Assembly: GCF_014851395.1 (NCBI RefSeq)
Contig: NW_024044459.1
Span: forward strand, 20,098,664 to 20,162,663
DNA: 64,000 bases
Reading direction: 5' to 3'
From: Micropterus salmoides
Taxonomy: Eukaryota > Chordata > Actinopteri > Centrarchiformes > Centrarchidae
Both the position numbers and the translations under genes were made by a program. The notes below the pieces were generated by a model, which searched no databases, was not told the DNA's origin, and saw only the letters and a program-made list of their open reading frames with translations. This document shows positions 9,583 to 21,660 of the stretch, piece by piece. Within the stretch, counting starts at the first letter, position 1; the number at the start of each line of letters is the position of its first letter.

Positions 9583-11960
9583 GTGAGTGGCGCTGACCTC
9601 AGTGCAAATGCAGATGAGCATGTGGCTGGTGCCAACTCAAGATCAAGACCTTTGCTCCCTTTGGTTCAAACATGAGGGTTTATTTTAGCACCTACAGTTG
9701 TTGTGTTGTTTTTCTCCAGGATGAAAATATGTTTATAAGTTGTCTGCCTCTCATCTGTCTTCTATCAGCACCCTGTCAGTCACTGGATGGATGCAGCAGT
9801 TCACATAAGTCACACTGACCTTCACAAAAAGAGCTGTAGGAACACTGCTGCATACCAATGTCCATATATGTTGTTGCTCTGAGATGTGAATTAATGTATT
9901 CAGGAGGGTATTCTAAATTTTGATGTCTTTTCCATAGATTCTGTTAAGTTGTTATGATTTGGAACATATTTATTTACTTGTGTTGCTATATTTTCAGTAC
10001 AATGTGAGACATATTATAATGCAAGATTTTCCACTATGATCTTAGTTTTTTAGGGACATATTGGAGGTTAGATCTGGTTAAATCTAAGGGTGCTACTACA
10101 CTGACTAAGACAGTCTCATTTAGAGACCCTGTATCCACAGCAGTATCAGGAGTACTGACAACAGGACTTGTGACAAGCAGAGGTTACGTTTATTTCCCCA
10201 CTGTTGCTGAGCATTTCTTCCACACCACATCAGCTCCATTACACTCAGCGGTATGCATGTCATCCGCTAATTGTGCACACTAACCTTTAACAGCACAATG
10301 TGATAATGGTGGGTTTAATGTCACATTCTCACTTATTGAGGGCAGATAGGGTAATCATGTGGGATTTACAGAAAAGATTAAGTGGAATAATTATACCATG
10401 CAGAATTGTGAGTAACACAAGGCTGATTGGGAAGGTGGACGCCAAAGCTGACAATGCACATATAATTTCTGAGTGTCAAAAGTCCCGTTTGATTACAGGT
10501 GGAAAGCAATGTAAAGAAAAAACATTTATTTTGCTGCCATGTCCCCCAGTCACTGCCAATAAAGATATGCTTACTTGTAGACATGTTGACTTTAAAAATG
10601 TTTGTAAAATCTTACACAGCCCTGGTTGTTAAGTGACTACCGTATTAGATGATGGAAGTCAGTGCAAATGTCTCAGAGGATTATGTTTTCTTTTCTCCTT
10701 ACTGCCAAAAATCAGGAGTGTAAACAGTCACTCTAAGAACAGCTGAGCTTCTTTGCATATTCCTTCATGTTACTTCAGTGTGCCCCAGGAAATCAGCAAT
10801 CACTGTCAGTTACATGTGCGCTGCCACAAGTTCATTATTCTGTGGGTTTTATTTGACTGAATCTGCAAGATAATCTGCAAAAAGAAATTGTTCGAAAAGG
10901 CAGTTAAATGTCTTCATTCTTTTTTTTCTACAGGCGGGCATAATCTCACGACTAGTTTCTGAGCTGTAATTTTAGAATCCTTTTAACTCTCTGCCAGTAG
11001 TAGTCTTTGACACGTCTGTGGAACTGATCACTTTCAATTTGTCATTCAGTAAATGATTTTTCTTTTTCATTTCATTATAATGGAGTATAATATAATCAGA
11101 TATATTTTCCCAACCTGTTTTCAACAGTTAATGGATAAATGTATAGATTTGTGAATAAAATAGAGACAAAAAGTTCAGCAGCATGGCTCAGCACTGCAGT
11201 ACAAACTTTTCCTTCTTTTGTGGACCTAATGTCCTTCTTTATGTGGGTTTGCTCAGGGTGAAGTCTTGAATTTCTTTGGAGTTGCAAACAGGTGAATACA
11301 AACTCTAAATTGCTCCTGTGATAAGTGTTTATGTGTGAGCTCAGCAGTTGGCTAATGAAGTGTCGAGGGTGCTTTTTGCAAGATGATAAGCAACTACAGG
11401 AAGTGGATGAATGGTTACACACATCCATATACATAAATGGGACGATAGAAGAGGGTGAGAACTTTATGTTTTCCTTGCAGTTTAACCATGGAGGTTGGTC
11501 ACTGACACCTCAGTAAGAGAGACAGGTATAAATTACTCTTACGACTGGGATGTAGTGAAAAATAGAAAAGAGGGGTGAATAACTTAAGCCTGGACTGGTA
11601 TAGAAAAGAAAGAGGAGTTGAATGAGGAGAAGAAGAGTGGAAAATGTGCCTGCTGAGGCGTAAAATTAGCAATTACATTGGGTGTCATCAGTAATGACTA
11701 TTTCAGTCCAGATATAGGGGGTTAATGTCCAACAGTGAGACTGTAATTCAGCCGTTACACCTGTGTTCAATCAGCCGGTCAGGGGAGGCTGTGATGGAGC
11801 ATAACCCGGCTCAAATATCACACCTATGCACCGATAAGGCAAGATGGCCGCCATCTGCTGCAAAAGCTTTCAGAGGCAATTTATTTTTTAAGACCCATAT
11901 GCTGACCTTGGTTGTGAAAGAAAAAAAATTTGTATAAAACCACTAGCAAGTTTTACCCCT
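9583..11960. other. Unassigned stretch
   Basis: The longest frames are 10300-10632 (110 codons, plus) and 11096-11434 (112 codons, minus). Neither has a recognisable domain, and their composition matches translated intergenic DNA. No repeat was identified. Confidence 0.5.
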
Positions 11961-11961
11961 T

Positions 11962-11962
11962 T

Positions 11963-12003
<41 letters not shown>

Positions 12004-12015
12004 GGGGGGGGGGGG
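11962..12015. repeat. (GT)n array running into a run of 15 G
   Basis: A GT array of roughly 39 bp (11962-12000, with one TTT break near its start) passes directly into 15 consecutive G at 12001-12015. The compound array is unusual because of the long pure G tract, which may form G-quadruplex-like structure and is prone to sequencing error. Confidence 0.95.
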
Positions 12016-14867
12016 CATGTCTGGTGTGGATTCGTTTACATGGTGTGCAACATCTGAGTCTGTGAACTGGCTAAAAGAAACAGAACTCAGAGCTGCAGTT
12101 TAACGTGGAAAGGGGAACTTCTGGGATTTGTGACTATCCATACATAATCAAAATGTTAAATCAATCCTACTAAATCAATCCTTTCTGAATTCAGTTTGCT
12201 TATTGCTTATTTGTCTGACGTGACTATCCAAACCTTGTGGAGAATAATCCCGCAAGGTTTCTGGAAACTGACATCTTCATTTTCACATTACACCACCACC
12301 ACCTTCATGTCTGGCAAATCTGTCTACCAAAATAGTCCTGCTCATTTGGTTTGATTATTCTGCAGTGCTCATAAAAAATAACCATCTGTCCTTGGTTTCC
12401 AGAGGAAGCGCTTTTTAAAATCCCTATGCTTTCATTCATCACCATGATGTCACATCTATCACTGTGGCGACGGGAATACAAATGAGGTGGATGCGCACTC
12501 AGTGGCCCGCTGTAAATAATTTACTGTTTTGTTTTATTGGAAACAGAGACACAACATTATTTTCTGCTAGGACTCCCCTTGGCCAAGGTCTGCAGACACA
12601 TTCATCCAGGATGCACCGTATAGAGAAAGTTAAATCTCATTTTTATGTGTCTTTATTATGCATTATCACTCTAACCATTAAGGAGGCCTCTCTCATGGCC
12701 TGGACACACACTGGGGTGCTGTTAGTGAGATGACTTGATGGATCACAGCTCCTCAAAGCCATATGGTGAAAGCCTGGAAGTATCATGATGAATTAGTTAT
12801 GTTTTTAGAAGCCATGTTCCGTTTTCTCTTTTTTGTCATGATGAATTACACATTATATTGTAGACACGGGAACACTGACACAAGGATACCCACAAAAAAC
12901 ACATACATGGTTACAGATATGGTTATGCACAGACACATTTATGCAAACACCCAGCTTCCGCCCTCTCCATCACCCTTCATCACCCTTCCCTGTCCCCTGT
13001 ACTATAAGTCACTCAATTTCTATTCAAGCTGAATTTAAAAACGGTCCTTGGCAGAGCAAGCATCCGGCAATTTAAAGTGCAACTTTGAACGTTAATCCTA
13101 GTGCACCAGTTCACTGACAGTGCTGATTATAAAAGCTTTAATTGCTAGCTTTAATTACCCAAGCATCGCCACCAGAGTGACAGTTTTAAAACTCTCCACT
13201 TTCTGCACCTTTAAACTTGCCAGCCAGTCGTAATCCTGTTGTGAGGGTGACATAGTGGAATTGGCTGAAGCCATGGTCTGCAGTTACTTTTCAACAGTGC
13301 ACAAACCATCTAATCAAACCTTATGAACTAAAGCTCACTCCGATCCATGAGACTGGCAATATACTTCTTATATGTACCCAGGGGTCACGTTAACCAAATA
13401 TTCTCCATCGTTGACTAAATTTTTTTAAACAATAAAGCAAAAATCTGACGGTCTTGCATCAATTTGATGGATTAAGACTAAGGGCAATCTACCCTAACTA
13501 AAGTAATTCACATGCAACACTGTCAATAACCACACGTAGACCACCTGTAGCAGCCCCCCTGTCCAGTTGGTGGTGAGTGTGTGCATATTAATTAGCTAGG
13601 AGCCTTTTTTTTATCTCACATACATGACCTCATTGTCTGACTGGCTTTACCCTCACGTGGGTAAGCTACATTGATACATAGCCTTGCTATCGCAAAATGT
13701 CACTGCAGCTGAGTGTCCCAAGGTGATAATATGGTAGTGTCATGTTTCAATATGTTGAATATCAATCAGTGCAGGTTTAGAACAACAGCAGATTTTCTAG
13801 AAACAATTTCTTTCTCTATGTCCAGTCTGCTTGCCATACAATTTGTGAATCCACTTAAGCAAATACTAAACAAAAAGCTTTCAATGTTCACTGGCCCGCT
13901 AAGGCCTCACACAGTGAAGCATCAGTACCTCAGCGCTGTGGCTCCATTTCCTCTTGCTTCTTTGGCCCATTCGGCCAAGTGCTTCTGACATATCTCTCGT
14001 TCCCTCTTTTGCCCAAAGCAGCCACTACACCAGATCTATCCACCCGAAGAAAATCAATTTGTCTACCTCAGACGCATGCTGCACATTCGTCACTTTAAGC
14101 TCTGGCTCGCTTGTTCATTTACAGAGAAGACTTCAACTGGCCTTAAGCGTGTGGAGGAAGTGGACTGTTGTCAGTGAGCTAAAGAGCAATTTAAGAAAAG
14201 ATGACCAGACCAAACCTCAGCTGACAGGCAACACAAGTGAATCAACAATCATACATACATACAGTTCATTTAAACTCCAGTGAGTGTTTTTGTATGTTCA
14301 GAAAAAATACATACTTAGGTAAAGTTGCATGCAACGTTGCTGTCTCATGCCCCGTAATATAAAACATAACTGCAATAAGATGTCTGTGAACTCCATGACT
14401 CACAGTGGACTCACTCACAGTGGACTCTTGCTACTGCAAAACATTTTGCAAGGAGTGCTAGTGTGCAGCTCAATCCCAATTGATTTATTTTGCCATCGAT
14501 CATTTCTATTTGGGTTTAGATATAGTGTTGTCATGGGTGTTATCTTTCACAAAGATTTGTATTATTATGTTACAACTTGTTATTTCATTGTCTACCACAG
14601 TCTAACAAAATTTGACAGGCGAGCAAGTGCAAAGTCGTGACACTTTTGTGATACATTTAAAATTTTGTTCAATGTGACAACTTTTTAAAGCTGTTTCAAG
14701 AATAAGATGAGATGTAGTATCCAGAGGGGCAGCTTTGAAATGCATTTACCACAGATTTTGCAACTGAAATCTGTAACTTTTTATTCAATTATTTTTTATC
14801 AGGAGTGTTTTTTCAGAATTTAGTTCCTACTCTAAAATTGCAGGACTACACAGACACTGGCAATTTT
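12016..14867. other. Unassigned stretch with a possible conserved non-coding block
   Basis: No repeat or gene was recognised. The part at about 13040-13215 contains closely spaced homeodomain-like words (GCTTTAATTGCTAGCTTTAA, AATTACC) and CpGs, a texture often seen in vertebrate conserved non-coding elements. A 13-bp duplication CTCACAGTGGACT lies at about 14399-14427. Confidence 0.4.
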
Positions 14868-15165
14868 CAAGATAAGATACGATGTTCCTTTATGGATCTT
14901 AAGGGGAAAATTCAAATTGGCACAGCAGCACAGGGGAATGTAGTGCATAGTTAAAAACTAAATACTATAAATTAGAATCGGTAATCGTCTGGATCAAATA
15001 TATAAAACATATACACATTATGTCCAAATCAAAAAACTGTCTATGAGCAGAGATTTTGGGAACTTTGGCATAGTAGAGTCTGATGGCAGATAGCAAAATA
15101 AGCCACCTAGGTTTGAAACATGTTGTCGACACTTGTGAAACACTTGCAGCTGGCATTGTCAACAA
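14868..15165 (-). mobile_element. 3' end of a truncated, decayed L2-like LINE
   Basis: Read on the plus strand, the segment starts AAGATAAGATACGATG, then TTTATGGATCTTAAGGGGAAAATTC, then a CAGCAGCAC block. This is the reverse complement of the typical L2 tail ('aagataagata … tttattgatccc … ggggaaattc … cagcagc'). Further along, GTAGAGTCTGATGGCAGATAG matches the common '…gagtctgatggcagagg' of the 3' UTR/ORF2 end of such LINEs. Only about 300 bp remain and the frame is lost. The element is non-autonomous debris of target-primed reverse transcription. Confidence 0.6.
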
Positions 15166-16706
15166 AAGAAAAGGTCTCTCAAGCTCTCATTGTTTTGACT
15201 ATTAACATTGATGTGACACTGGAGCACATATACTTCTAGTCACCAGTCAACAAGCAAGCCCTTTTATAACCTTGTAACCTTTAGTCTAACTGCTTAATAT
15301 GTTGGATTTGTAGCTGTTAATAGACACATAATTAATGTTTATTGCAAATAAGGAGATAATGTGTTTTTGAAAAGGCACTCTAAACGGAAGTGACAAATGT
15401 TCCTTTGAGTCATGATTGTCATACAATTGTAATTTGATATGGAGGATAATTAATTAAGTTAGAGTGTCATTAAAATATTTAATTTTATTGTTCTGCTGTG
15501 CCATCTAATTCACAATTTGTGTTCACATTGATTAAAGTTACCACAGAGGTAAAAACATGTCACTTCAAGTTAGCTTTTTATGACATTTTTTTGTGCAAAA
15601 TAGTCTGTACATCAAGTCCTAATTAATGCAACAACAAATTCATGTTTAGGCTAATCAGTGCCATTTTAAAACGTCACAATGAAGCAATCATCACACATTG
15701 GGTTGCATAAAAATCCAGTGTGAGATATTGTTTGTGTAGACGAAAGAGAATAACAATACATCATTCCCCAAGGGTTTTTTCAGATCTGACTGGTGTCAAA
15801 AAATATTGCAGACAGGATCCATCCCTCCCTAATTTCACTGTGAAGACTGACCACAACTACTTTCTCTGACCGCACCTGGACTTCGACTTGAAGCACATGA
15901 TGACCTCACAGACCAGACGCCCTGTTTCTCTGTTTTAGAGGGTTTTTACAACAGATCTATATTAAAAAGAGCATTATGTAGTGTCTAATATTGGGCATAA
16001 ACCTGAGCCACAGAAGCTACATTTAAGGGGTGGATAATGATGATTATAATGTGGCTGTTTATTGGCAGCATTATTGCTGACTGACATGTGGAGAATAATG
16101 AAAGCTTTGCTTGATGTCTCTCTCTGAAACCTCTTTATGAAAATCTACAGCTATTGTTAATGATGATGAGAAGTGTAATGAGAGAAGAGTGAATCGGAGT
16201 CATGCAAGGATGTGATATGTGCTTGACTTAATTTGAATGTGCTCAGGCCCTTCTACAGTGATACAAAGTGACATCTTCTTGTGGGTGGGAACAGTGCACT
16301 CTTGAATTGACACAGTCACCAGTCGAATGTTAATGATAACTGCAGATAGTTTTAAGGAGGGGTGCTTGATATGAGTTGCATCAGCTGCATGTAGAAGCGG
16401 GGATCATCAAATCGGTGTTGTAGTTGCATGTGGTCTTGGATAATTCGGCAAAGGCATGCAGCATTACGGCTGTGAAAAAGCAGATAAAATCCTATTTGAC
16501 AAATGGAGCATAGCAGGCACAATGTGACATTGGCATCACCACAGTTAAGACATCGTCTCACAGCTTAAGCCATGCTCTAAATATGAAGTCTTAACTAAAT
16601 CTCTCAGCTTATCTGATAGCAGACACTTCAGGGAAAGTGCTGTGGCTATGAGTTTTCATCCCCACTGTCACTGATTTGTTTGGGCCACCTTTGCTGCTGA
16701 CACTAA
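15166..16706. other. Unassigned, with two blocks of conserved-element texture
   Basis: The parts at about 15415-15545 (GATAATTAATTAAGTTAG and neighbours) and 16025-16200 (ATAATGATGATTATAATG, then GCAGCATTATTGCTGACTGAC) are rich in homeodomain-like ATTA words without simple repeats, as in many vertebrate enhancers. Conservation cannot be tested here. No gene or repeat was recognised. Confidence 0.35.
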
Positions 16707-16707
16707 C

Positions 16708-16758
16708 ACTGTCCTCTCCTCTCCTTTCCTCTCCTCTCCTGTCCTCTTTCCTTCTCTC
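16708..16758. repeat. (CTCCT)n pentanucleotide array
   Basis: An imperfect pyrimidine array of CTCCT/TTCCT units, about 50 bp. The opposite strand reads as the acidic and arginine-rich run of a chance open frame (16609-16956). Confidence 0.9.
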
Positions 16759-17483
16759 CATCCATATTACCATGGTCCACTGCTCCCCATCTCCTGTGGG
16801 GATTAGGAGGCTAAACATAGGGAGAGGCTCAGTAGCATATGGGAGACGGTTCCTTCTCGGATCGTAAATTCGTCCATGATTGAGGGGAGTAATGCGCCAG
16901 GCCCCTACTGGGCAAGTAGGAGTTCCAAGGCACCATACCAGGCAAAATGCCCTCAAACTGACATTAAAGTGACCTTGAGTGGGACTTAGTGTGTCAGCGC
17001 TCTTGCTGGAACATGATGATAAGGCTCCAGATTAACAGTTGCGACAAGGAGGGATGAAACCGTTTTTCTGCAATACGGGAGATTACTGTAAGAAAGAGTT
17101 GATGCAAGATGCACATGTGCTCATGCACACATTCACATGCACGGTAAAGCATCTATTTTCATGTGATTTATTTGGGGTTATAATATATTCTATTCGTCAC
17201 TGGCACACCATTTATGCTAGGTGAAGAATGAAGATAGAATTTGGTGAAAGATGGTTTAATCTGCCTAATGCAAAAACACCATTAAAGGCTTCCCTCAACA
17301 TGTCGCCCGAGGGCAGAAGTTTAACTTTATATTTCTCTCATTAACAGTTTGTGGAAGATCATCAAAGACGAAAGTCTGGCGAGGCTGTTATAAAAAGTAA
17401 GAGATATTAGAGGAAATTGATATTACAAAGAAATCAGTCATTTTATTCTGTACCTTTAGTCAGTGGCTCCCAGCCTTTTATGT
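16759..17483. other. Unassigned stretch
   Basis: No gene, repeat or structured element was recognised. The sequence just before 17484, AGTCAGTGGCTCCCAGCC, resembles the end of a 'cagtggttcccaacc' hAT-like terminal repeat. Confidence 0.45.
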
Positions 17484-18041
17484 CAGTGGTGAAATGTAAC
17501 AAGTACTGTACTTAAGTATGAATTCAACATACTTTCACTTCACTTTATATTTTATGTCACCTTATACTTGTACTCCCCTACGCAATCTTTCAGAATACAT
17601 TTTTTCACACCCTTCCTGTTCAGTAAAAACAATGTATGTATAAATCCTAATTCCGTGGGATCAGCTAGAAATGCATTGTCACAAAGCCGAAAACAGGGCT
17701 GTTTGTCTGTGCTCATGAAAAATGATCTTTTTGGAGACACGTTGTTCTCACAGGACTCACAGACTTTGATGATTTTATATAATATGATGCATTGTTGTAG
17801 CTGAAACTACCCAACAGCATATAAAGTAGTTAGCTCAACCTTAAATGTTTACATACACAAATGCAACAAACACATTAATGCATGTCAATGCTGTAATAGT
17901 AATTCAAAACCATCATATGTAACACTAAAAAATTGTCAGGGACCCTTTTTCTTTATTATATTGCATTTCTGTCAATAGATTCTTCTAAATATTACTCACT
18001 GGACCTTTAAGTAAAGGATCTGAATGCTTCTTCCTCCACTG
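17484..18041 (+). mobile_element. MITE-like repeat, TCAAGTA family, copy A (complete)
   Basis: This 558-bp copy begins CAGTGGTGAAATGTAACAAG, then AGTACTGTACTTAAGTA, and ends TTTAAGTAAAGGATCTGAAT … CTTCTTCCTCCACTG. The outer 11 bp form an imperfect inverted repeat (CAGTGGTGRAA / TTCCTCCACTG). From memory this is a high-copy family in percomorph fishes ('…aagtaaaggatctgaatacttcttccaccactg'). It has no coding capacity. The short inverted ends suggest a non-autonomous DNA transposon, probably hAT-like, but no clear 8-bp target duplication is visible. Open frames inside it (17552-17740, 17568-17804) are spurious. Confidence 0.75.
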
Positions 18042-19485
18042 ATGCGTGTGACCCCATGTCATGTGTCTACAATAATAATGAACACATTTTCTCTTCCAAG
18101 ACTGGCTAACTTTTAATACAACAAAAACAACAAAACAAAACAAAAGCGTATTTCTTATTTCCTTCGTTAATATCTTGTGACCCCTATGGTGCCCCAAACC
18201 TCAGAGTGTGAAGGGATGCCAGACTATGTAAAAACCCACAGAAAGAAGCTATAGCATTCTGAGATGAATCTTGTCCTTTGCTCTTTTCTTACTTGATGGA
18301 GATGGACCCAGACTTATCAGACTTTTGCTCTGTCAACAGAAAAACATAGACGTTTCATGTTCCGCATGAGAATATTACTAGATTACTGTTAAAGCTCTCT
18401 GGCTTAATCAATAGTATAATTATTACACTTACCAAAAATATTTTCATTTCATCATTTTGGCAATGATTGAAATGAGATATTTTAATCAGTGAAAATGGGG
18501 ACTCATCTGGCTAAGGCTGTGGATAGGCGTACAGTGAATAACTATAGATGAAGCAAAGAGTAAAGGACATGGGTGGTCTCATTAAGCATACATGATGTTT
18601 ATAGTTAGGCTATGAATTAAATGAACACAGGCACTGTTTACCATTCTTGTATCAAATTTTCCTAGTTTAACCCTCCCCCACCCTCCCAGAGGTTAATTCA
18701 TTGGTGTTTAATTTATCTCATATTCAGAATATTTAGAATTCAATATCACATATCTGTCTGTCATCCCTTTATCCAATTCTGAACTCAGTGGTCTCCTTCA
18801 TGTTTCCACAATCAATTAAACAGCCATTGTCTGAATGAAGCTATTGTCTCAACACGAACCTGCTGACCATATGCTTGCTGTTTTTATTTACTTTTGATGA
18901 AGATAAAATTGGCACTTAATAGAAGTGATGCATTAAGTAAGAGGCACAGCTGAGAGCTGTCAGCAGCACTTCCGTGGGTGCTTTAGGATGTGAGGACATT
19001 CTTTAGCAGCTAGAGCAGTGGTTATCAAACACGTGTATGGATTACCGCATTTTATATACTTCTACCTAAAGATGTGATTTCATTTGAATCAATGACATTG
19101 TTTCTGTACACAGTGATTTGGATGAGAATAAAACCTGAAGTCTCAACTCAGCAACCCGGTGTTGGCATTGTGAGTGCTTTGTGCAGCTTCTGCATCAAGG
19201 TACAGTACATCAATAAACTATAGCACTCAATAAAGTGGTGGACTGAATGGGAGCAAAAATACAAAGAGAGTTTTCCTTGGACAGAGTTATACAAATATAC
19301 AGTATTATGTATTCAAAAGACACTTTTATTTTTGAAAGTTGGAACAAATTTACATCCAGATCTAGGCATATCTCCTCTCACACGGTGAGCTCAGTTTGCT
19401 TACAAGCAAGGCTACTGGGCAACAGTTACTGGTTCTCATTAAAGATTGTTCCTTTTCGTGTTACATTTGTCTTGTGTTGCTGTAG
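18042..19485. other. Unassigned stretch
   Basis: A short (CAAAA)n tract lies at about 18118-18147. Otherwise the DNA is AT-rich with no recognised element or gene. Confidence 0.45.
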
Positions 19486-19568
19486 CCAAGCTGAAAACAT
19501 GCCCACTGGAGTTCTCATCACTCACATACTAGCTGTGGCAGGACTGGCAAGCGGCAGCTCCTTCAAGG
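19486..19568 (+). other. Candidate exon with a start codon and signal-peptide-like N-terminus
   Basis: A pyrimidine/TG-rich tract ending TTGTGTTGCTGTAG precedes the segment. An ATG at 19499 in a fair context (A at -3) opens MPTGVLITHILAVAGLASGS, a hydrophobic run ending in small residues as in a secretory signal. GT follows at 19569 after AAGG. The protein is not recognised. The donor (GTACTC) is weak, and a hydrophobic stretch of this length can arise by chance in a 141-codon open frame (19247-19672). Confidence 0.15.
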
Positions 19569-20487
19569 GTACTCAACAACAAAACATTTTTATACCATGT
19601 TTTCCTCTGCAAGTACAAAAGAGTTCCTCTTCACCTGTCAACATGATTATTCAGTCCAATGTTTTGCGCTGAATACAGACCGGTGGACTTACTTTCCCAC
19701 ATGGAGCTGAGGGGAGTCTTGAGATGTGGGACAAAGGAGGCCTAAAATCCTGCCTGGATTACCTCATGCCTTTGGTCCCTGAAGTGGCCAGTCAGCCTCT
19801 CTCTCCCCCCTCTTAAAAAACAAGCAAGGAGTTGGAGTAAGTAAGGAAGGAAAGGGGAAAGCATCCGAAAGACAGGAAGAGCAGAGTATTGAGTGGGTAA
19901 GGGCATAAAAGGTGCTGCTAAGGAAACAGATTGAATGTGTAAGCTAAAAAGAGAGAGCGCAAGAAGGGGGAAAAGAGGGGGGTAATGTTTAGTATTCATC
20001 CATGTTTGTATGATTAGGCCAAGTAGGGCAATTAGTCCAGATGGAGAATAGAGATTGGGTCTAAGCATAGACTACTGATTCACACAGAGTTTGCTCAGGG
20101 ACACAGTTCACCTGGTGTGAACTTCCCATCCAATGCCTTGGGGCAGCTGACCTCACACAGCACTCAGCATTGAAACTCAGACATATTTATGACCAGTTTC
20201 CCACCTACTACCAATACATATAAGCCTGTGGCCACTGACCCTGTCTGTTGTTTACCAGAGTGAGTCACCAAAGGAAGTTCTGCAATCTGATTTTAGATTT
20301 GTTTTATCATTGTGTGGTGCAGTATTCTGAAGTGGTGGGTGATATTTGTATATGTTCTCAGGGGACACTTTTACTGACAGATCACTTTGCTGCATTAAAC
20401 TGGCCTGTGATAGTAAATATATTTTAGCACTGCTCAGCACTTCTCAGTTGTTTTTTTACTTTTATTTCTACCACAACAATGAGATTA
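19569..20487. other. Unassigned stretch
   Basis: A purine-rich zone lies at about 19800-19985 and gives the proline/leucine-rich antisense frame 19742-20068. No gene or repeat was recognised. Confidence 0.45.
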
Positions 20488-21390
20488 AATCAGAATCAGA
20501 ATCAGAAATTCTTTATTGATCCGCAAGGGGAAATTCTTTTGTTACAATTGCACACTTGTCAAGGTAGATAGATAAAGAGTATATAAATATAGTAGTATAA
20601 ATATAAAATATAAAGACAAATGTAAAGGAGTGTGGGTGTGTACAATATTTACATTATTAAGAATTATTATGGTGAACCAAAAAGTACTAGTGAATAAATA
20701 TCAGCAGAGAATATTGCACATTAATTATTAAACAGGTAATATTGCACAGAAAATAGATAATGAGGCCTAGTTTAATAACTGACTAAGTGTCAGACACTTA
20801 AAGGGAGGAGTTCTAAAGTTTGATGGCCACAGGCAGGAATGACTTCCTGTAGCGCTCTGTGGTGCATTTTGGGGGAATGAGTCTTGCACTCAAAGTGCTC
20901 CTGTGTTTGAGCAGCACGTCATGGAGTGGGTGTAAGACATTGTCCAAGATGATATGTAGTTTGGACAGCATCCTCCTCTCTGACACCACCGACAGAGAGT
21001 CCAGCTCCACCCTCACAACGTCACTGGCCTTGCAGATCACTTTGTTGAGCCTGTTGGCGTCCGCTACCCTCAGCCTGCTGCCCCAGCATGCAACAGCAAA
21101 CAGGATAGCACTGGCCACCACAGACTCATAAAACATCCTCAGCATCGTCCTGCAGATGTTGAAGGACCTCAGCCTCCTCAGAAAATAGAGACGGCTTTGG
21201 CCCTTCCTGTAGAGGGCTTGAGTGTTCTTGGTCCAGTCAAATTTATTGTCCATGTGTACTCCCAGGTATTTGCAATCCTCCACAATGTCTACACTGACCC
21301 CCTGGATGGAAACAGGGGTAACTGGTGCCTTGGCTCTTAGATCCACAACCAGCTCCTTAGTCTTTGCTCACACCAAGTACCCCACCACAG
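20488..21390 (-). mobile_element. 5'-truncated LINE of the L2/Rex1 (CR1-group) type
   Basis: The 3' end, at 20488-20520 on the plus strand, carries tandem AATCAG hexamers followed by AAATTCTTTATTGATCCGCA and AGGGGAAATTC. Read on the minus strand this is the AATAAAG … GATTCT-repeat tail typical of fish LINEs of this group. About 290 bp of 3' UTR with repeated 'tattgcacat'-like words follow, then the end of the reverse-transcriptase ORF (see 20813-21346). Homology fades about 21360-21390, where the copy is truncated. Such copies arise by incomplete target-primed reverse transcription. The family name (Maui/L2 versus Rex1) needs a search. Confidence 0.85.
20813..21346 (-). pseudogene. C-terminal fragment of a LINE reverse transcriptase
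   Basis: This frame of 177 codons reads SIQGVSVDIVEDCKYLGVHM, then FDWTKNTQALYRKGQSRLYF, then a LRRLRSFNIC…MLRMFYESVV…AVACWG block. This is the conserved region downstream of the RT fingers and palm in L2/Rex1 ORF2 proteins; the catalytic YADD part lies upstream and is missing. Upstream of 21346 the reading continues as TKELVVDLRAK, but a one-base insertion (AGCAAAGACTAAG, about 21352-21366) breaks the frame just before homology stops. The ATG used is internal. The fragment is not functional. Confidence 0.85.
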
Positions 21391-21440
21391 CTCTTCTAAA
21401 GCACTTGGGGTTAGGGGGTTTCCCCTTATTTTTGAAATAA

Positions 21441-21660
21441 CACAGCAAATGTGCCCTCTTGGATTGCCATATGGGAGATAAAACACGATAAAGTGCCTTC
21501 TAGGCCGATCCAGTGTGTAAGACAATGCAATAAAGTGCCCTCTACACTGCCCTTCCAGTGGACAAAGTGTGATGAAGTGCCCTCTAGGGTGCCCTTCCAG
21601 TGTAGAAAACATGATCCAGTGCACTATGGTTACCCTTCCAGTGGAGAAAATGCAAAACAG
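21441..21660. repeat. 42-bp minisatellite, about five copies
   Basis: The word GTGCC (or GTGCA) recurs at 21451, 21493, 21535, 21577 and 21619, exactly 42 bp apart, within units reading roughly ATAAAGTGCCCTCTA … CCCTTCCAGTG. Because 42 is a multiple of three, the array keeps a frame open on both strands and encodes 14-residue repeats on the minus strand (HFITLCPLEGQCRG, HFIALSYTLDRPRR, HFIVFYLPYGNPRG). No start or domain makes it a likely gene. It abuts the truncated 5' end of the LINE. Confidence 0.9.

Noticed and set aside
10922..10970. Very strong acceptor-like tract (CTTTTTTTTCTACAG) followed by an 11-codon frame ending in TAA
   Set aside because: Too little coding sequence to call a terminal exon; poly-T followed by AG is common in AT-rich DNA.
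16352..16561. 69-codon minus-strand frame with several cysteines
   Set aside because: No zinc-finger spacing or family motif could be recognised; treated as chance.
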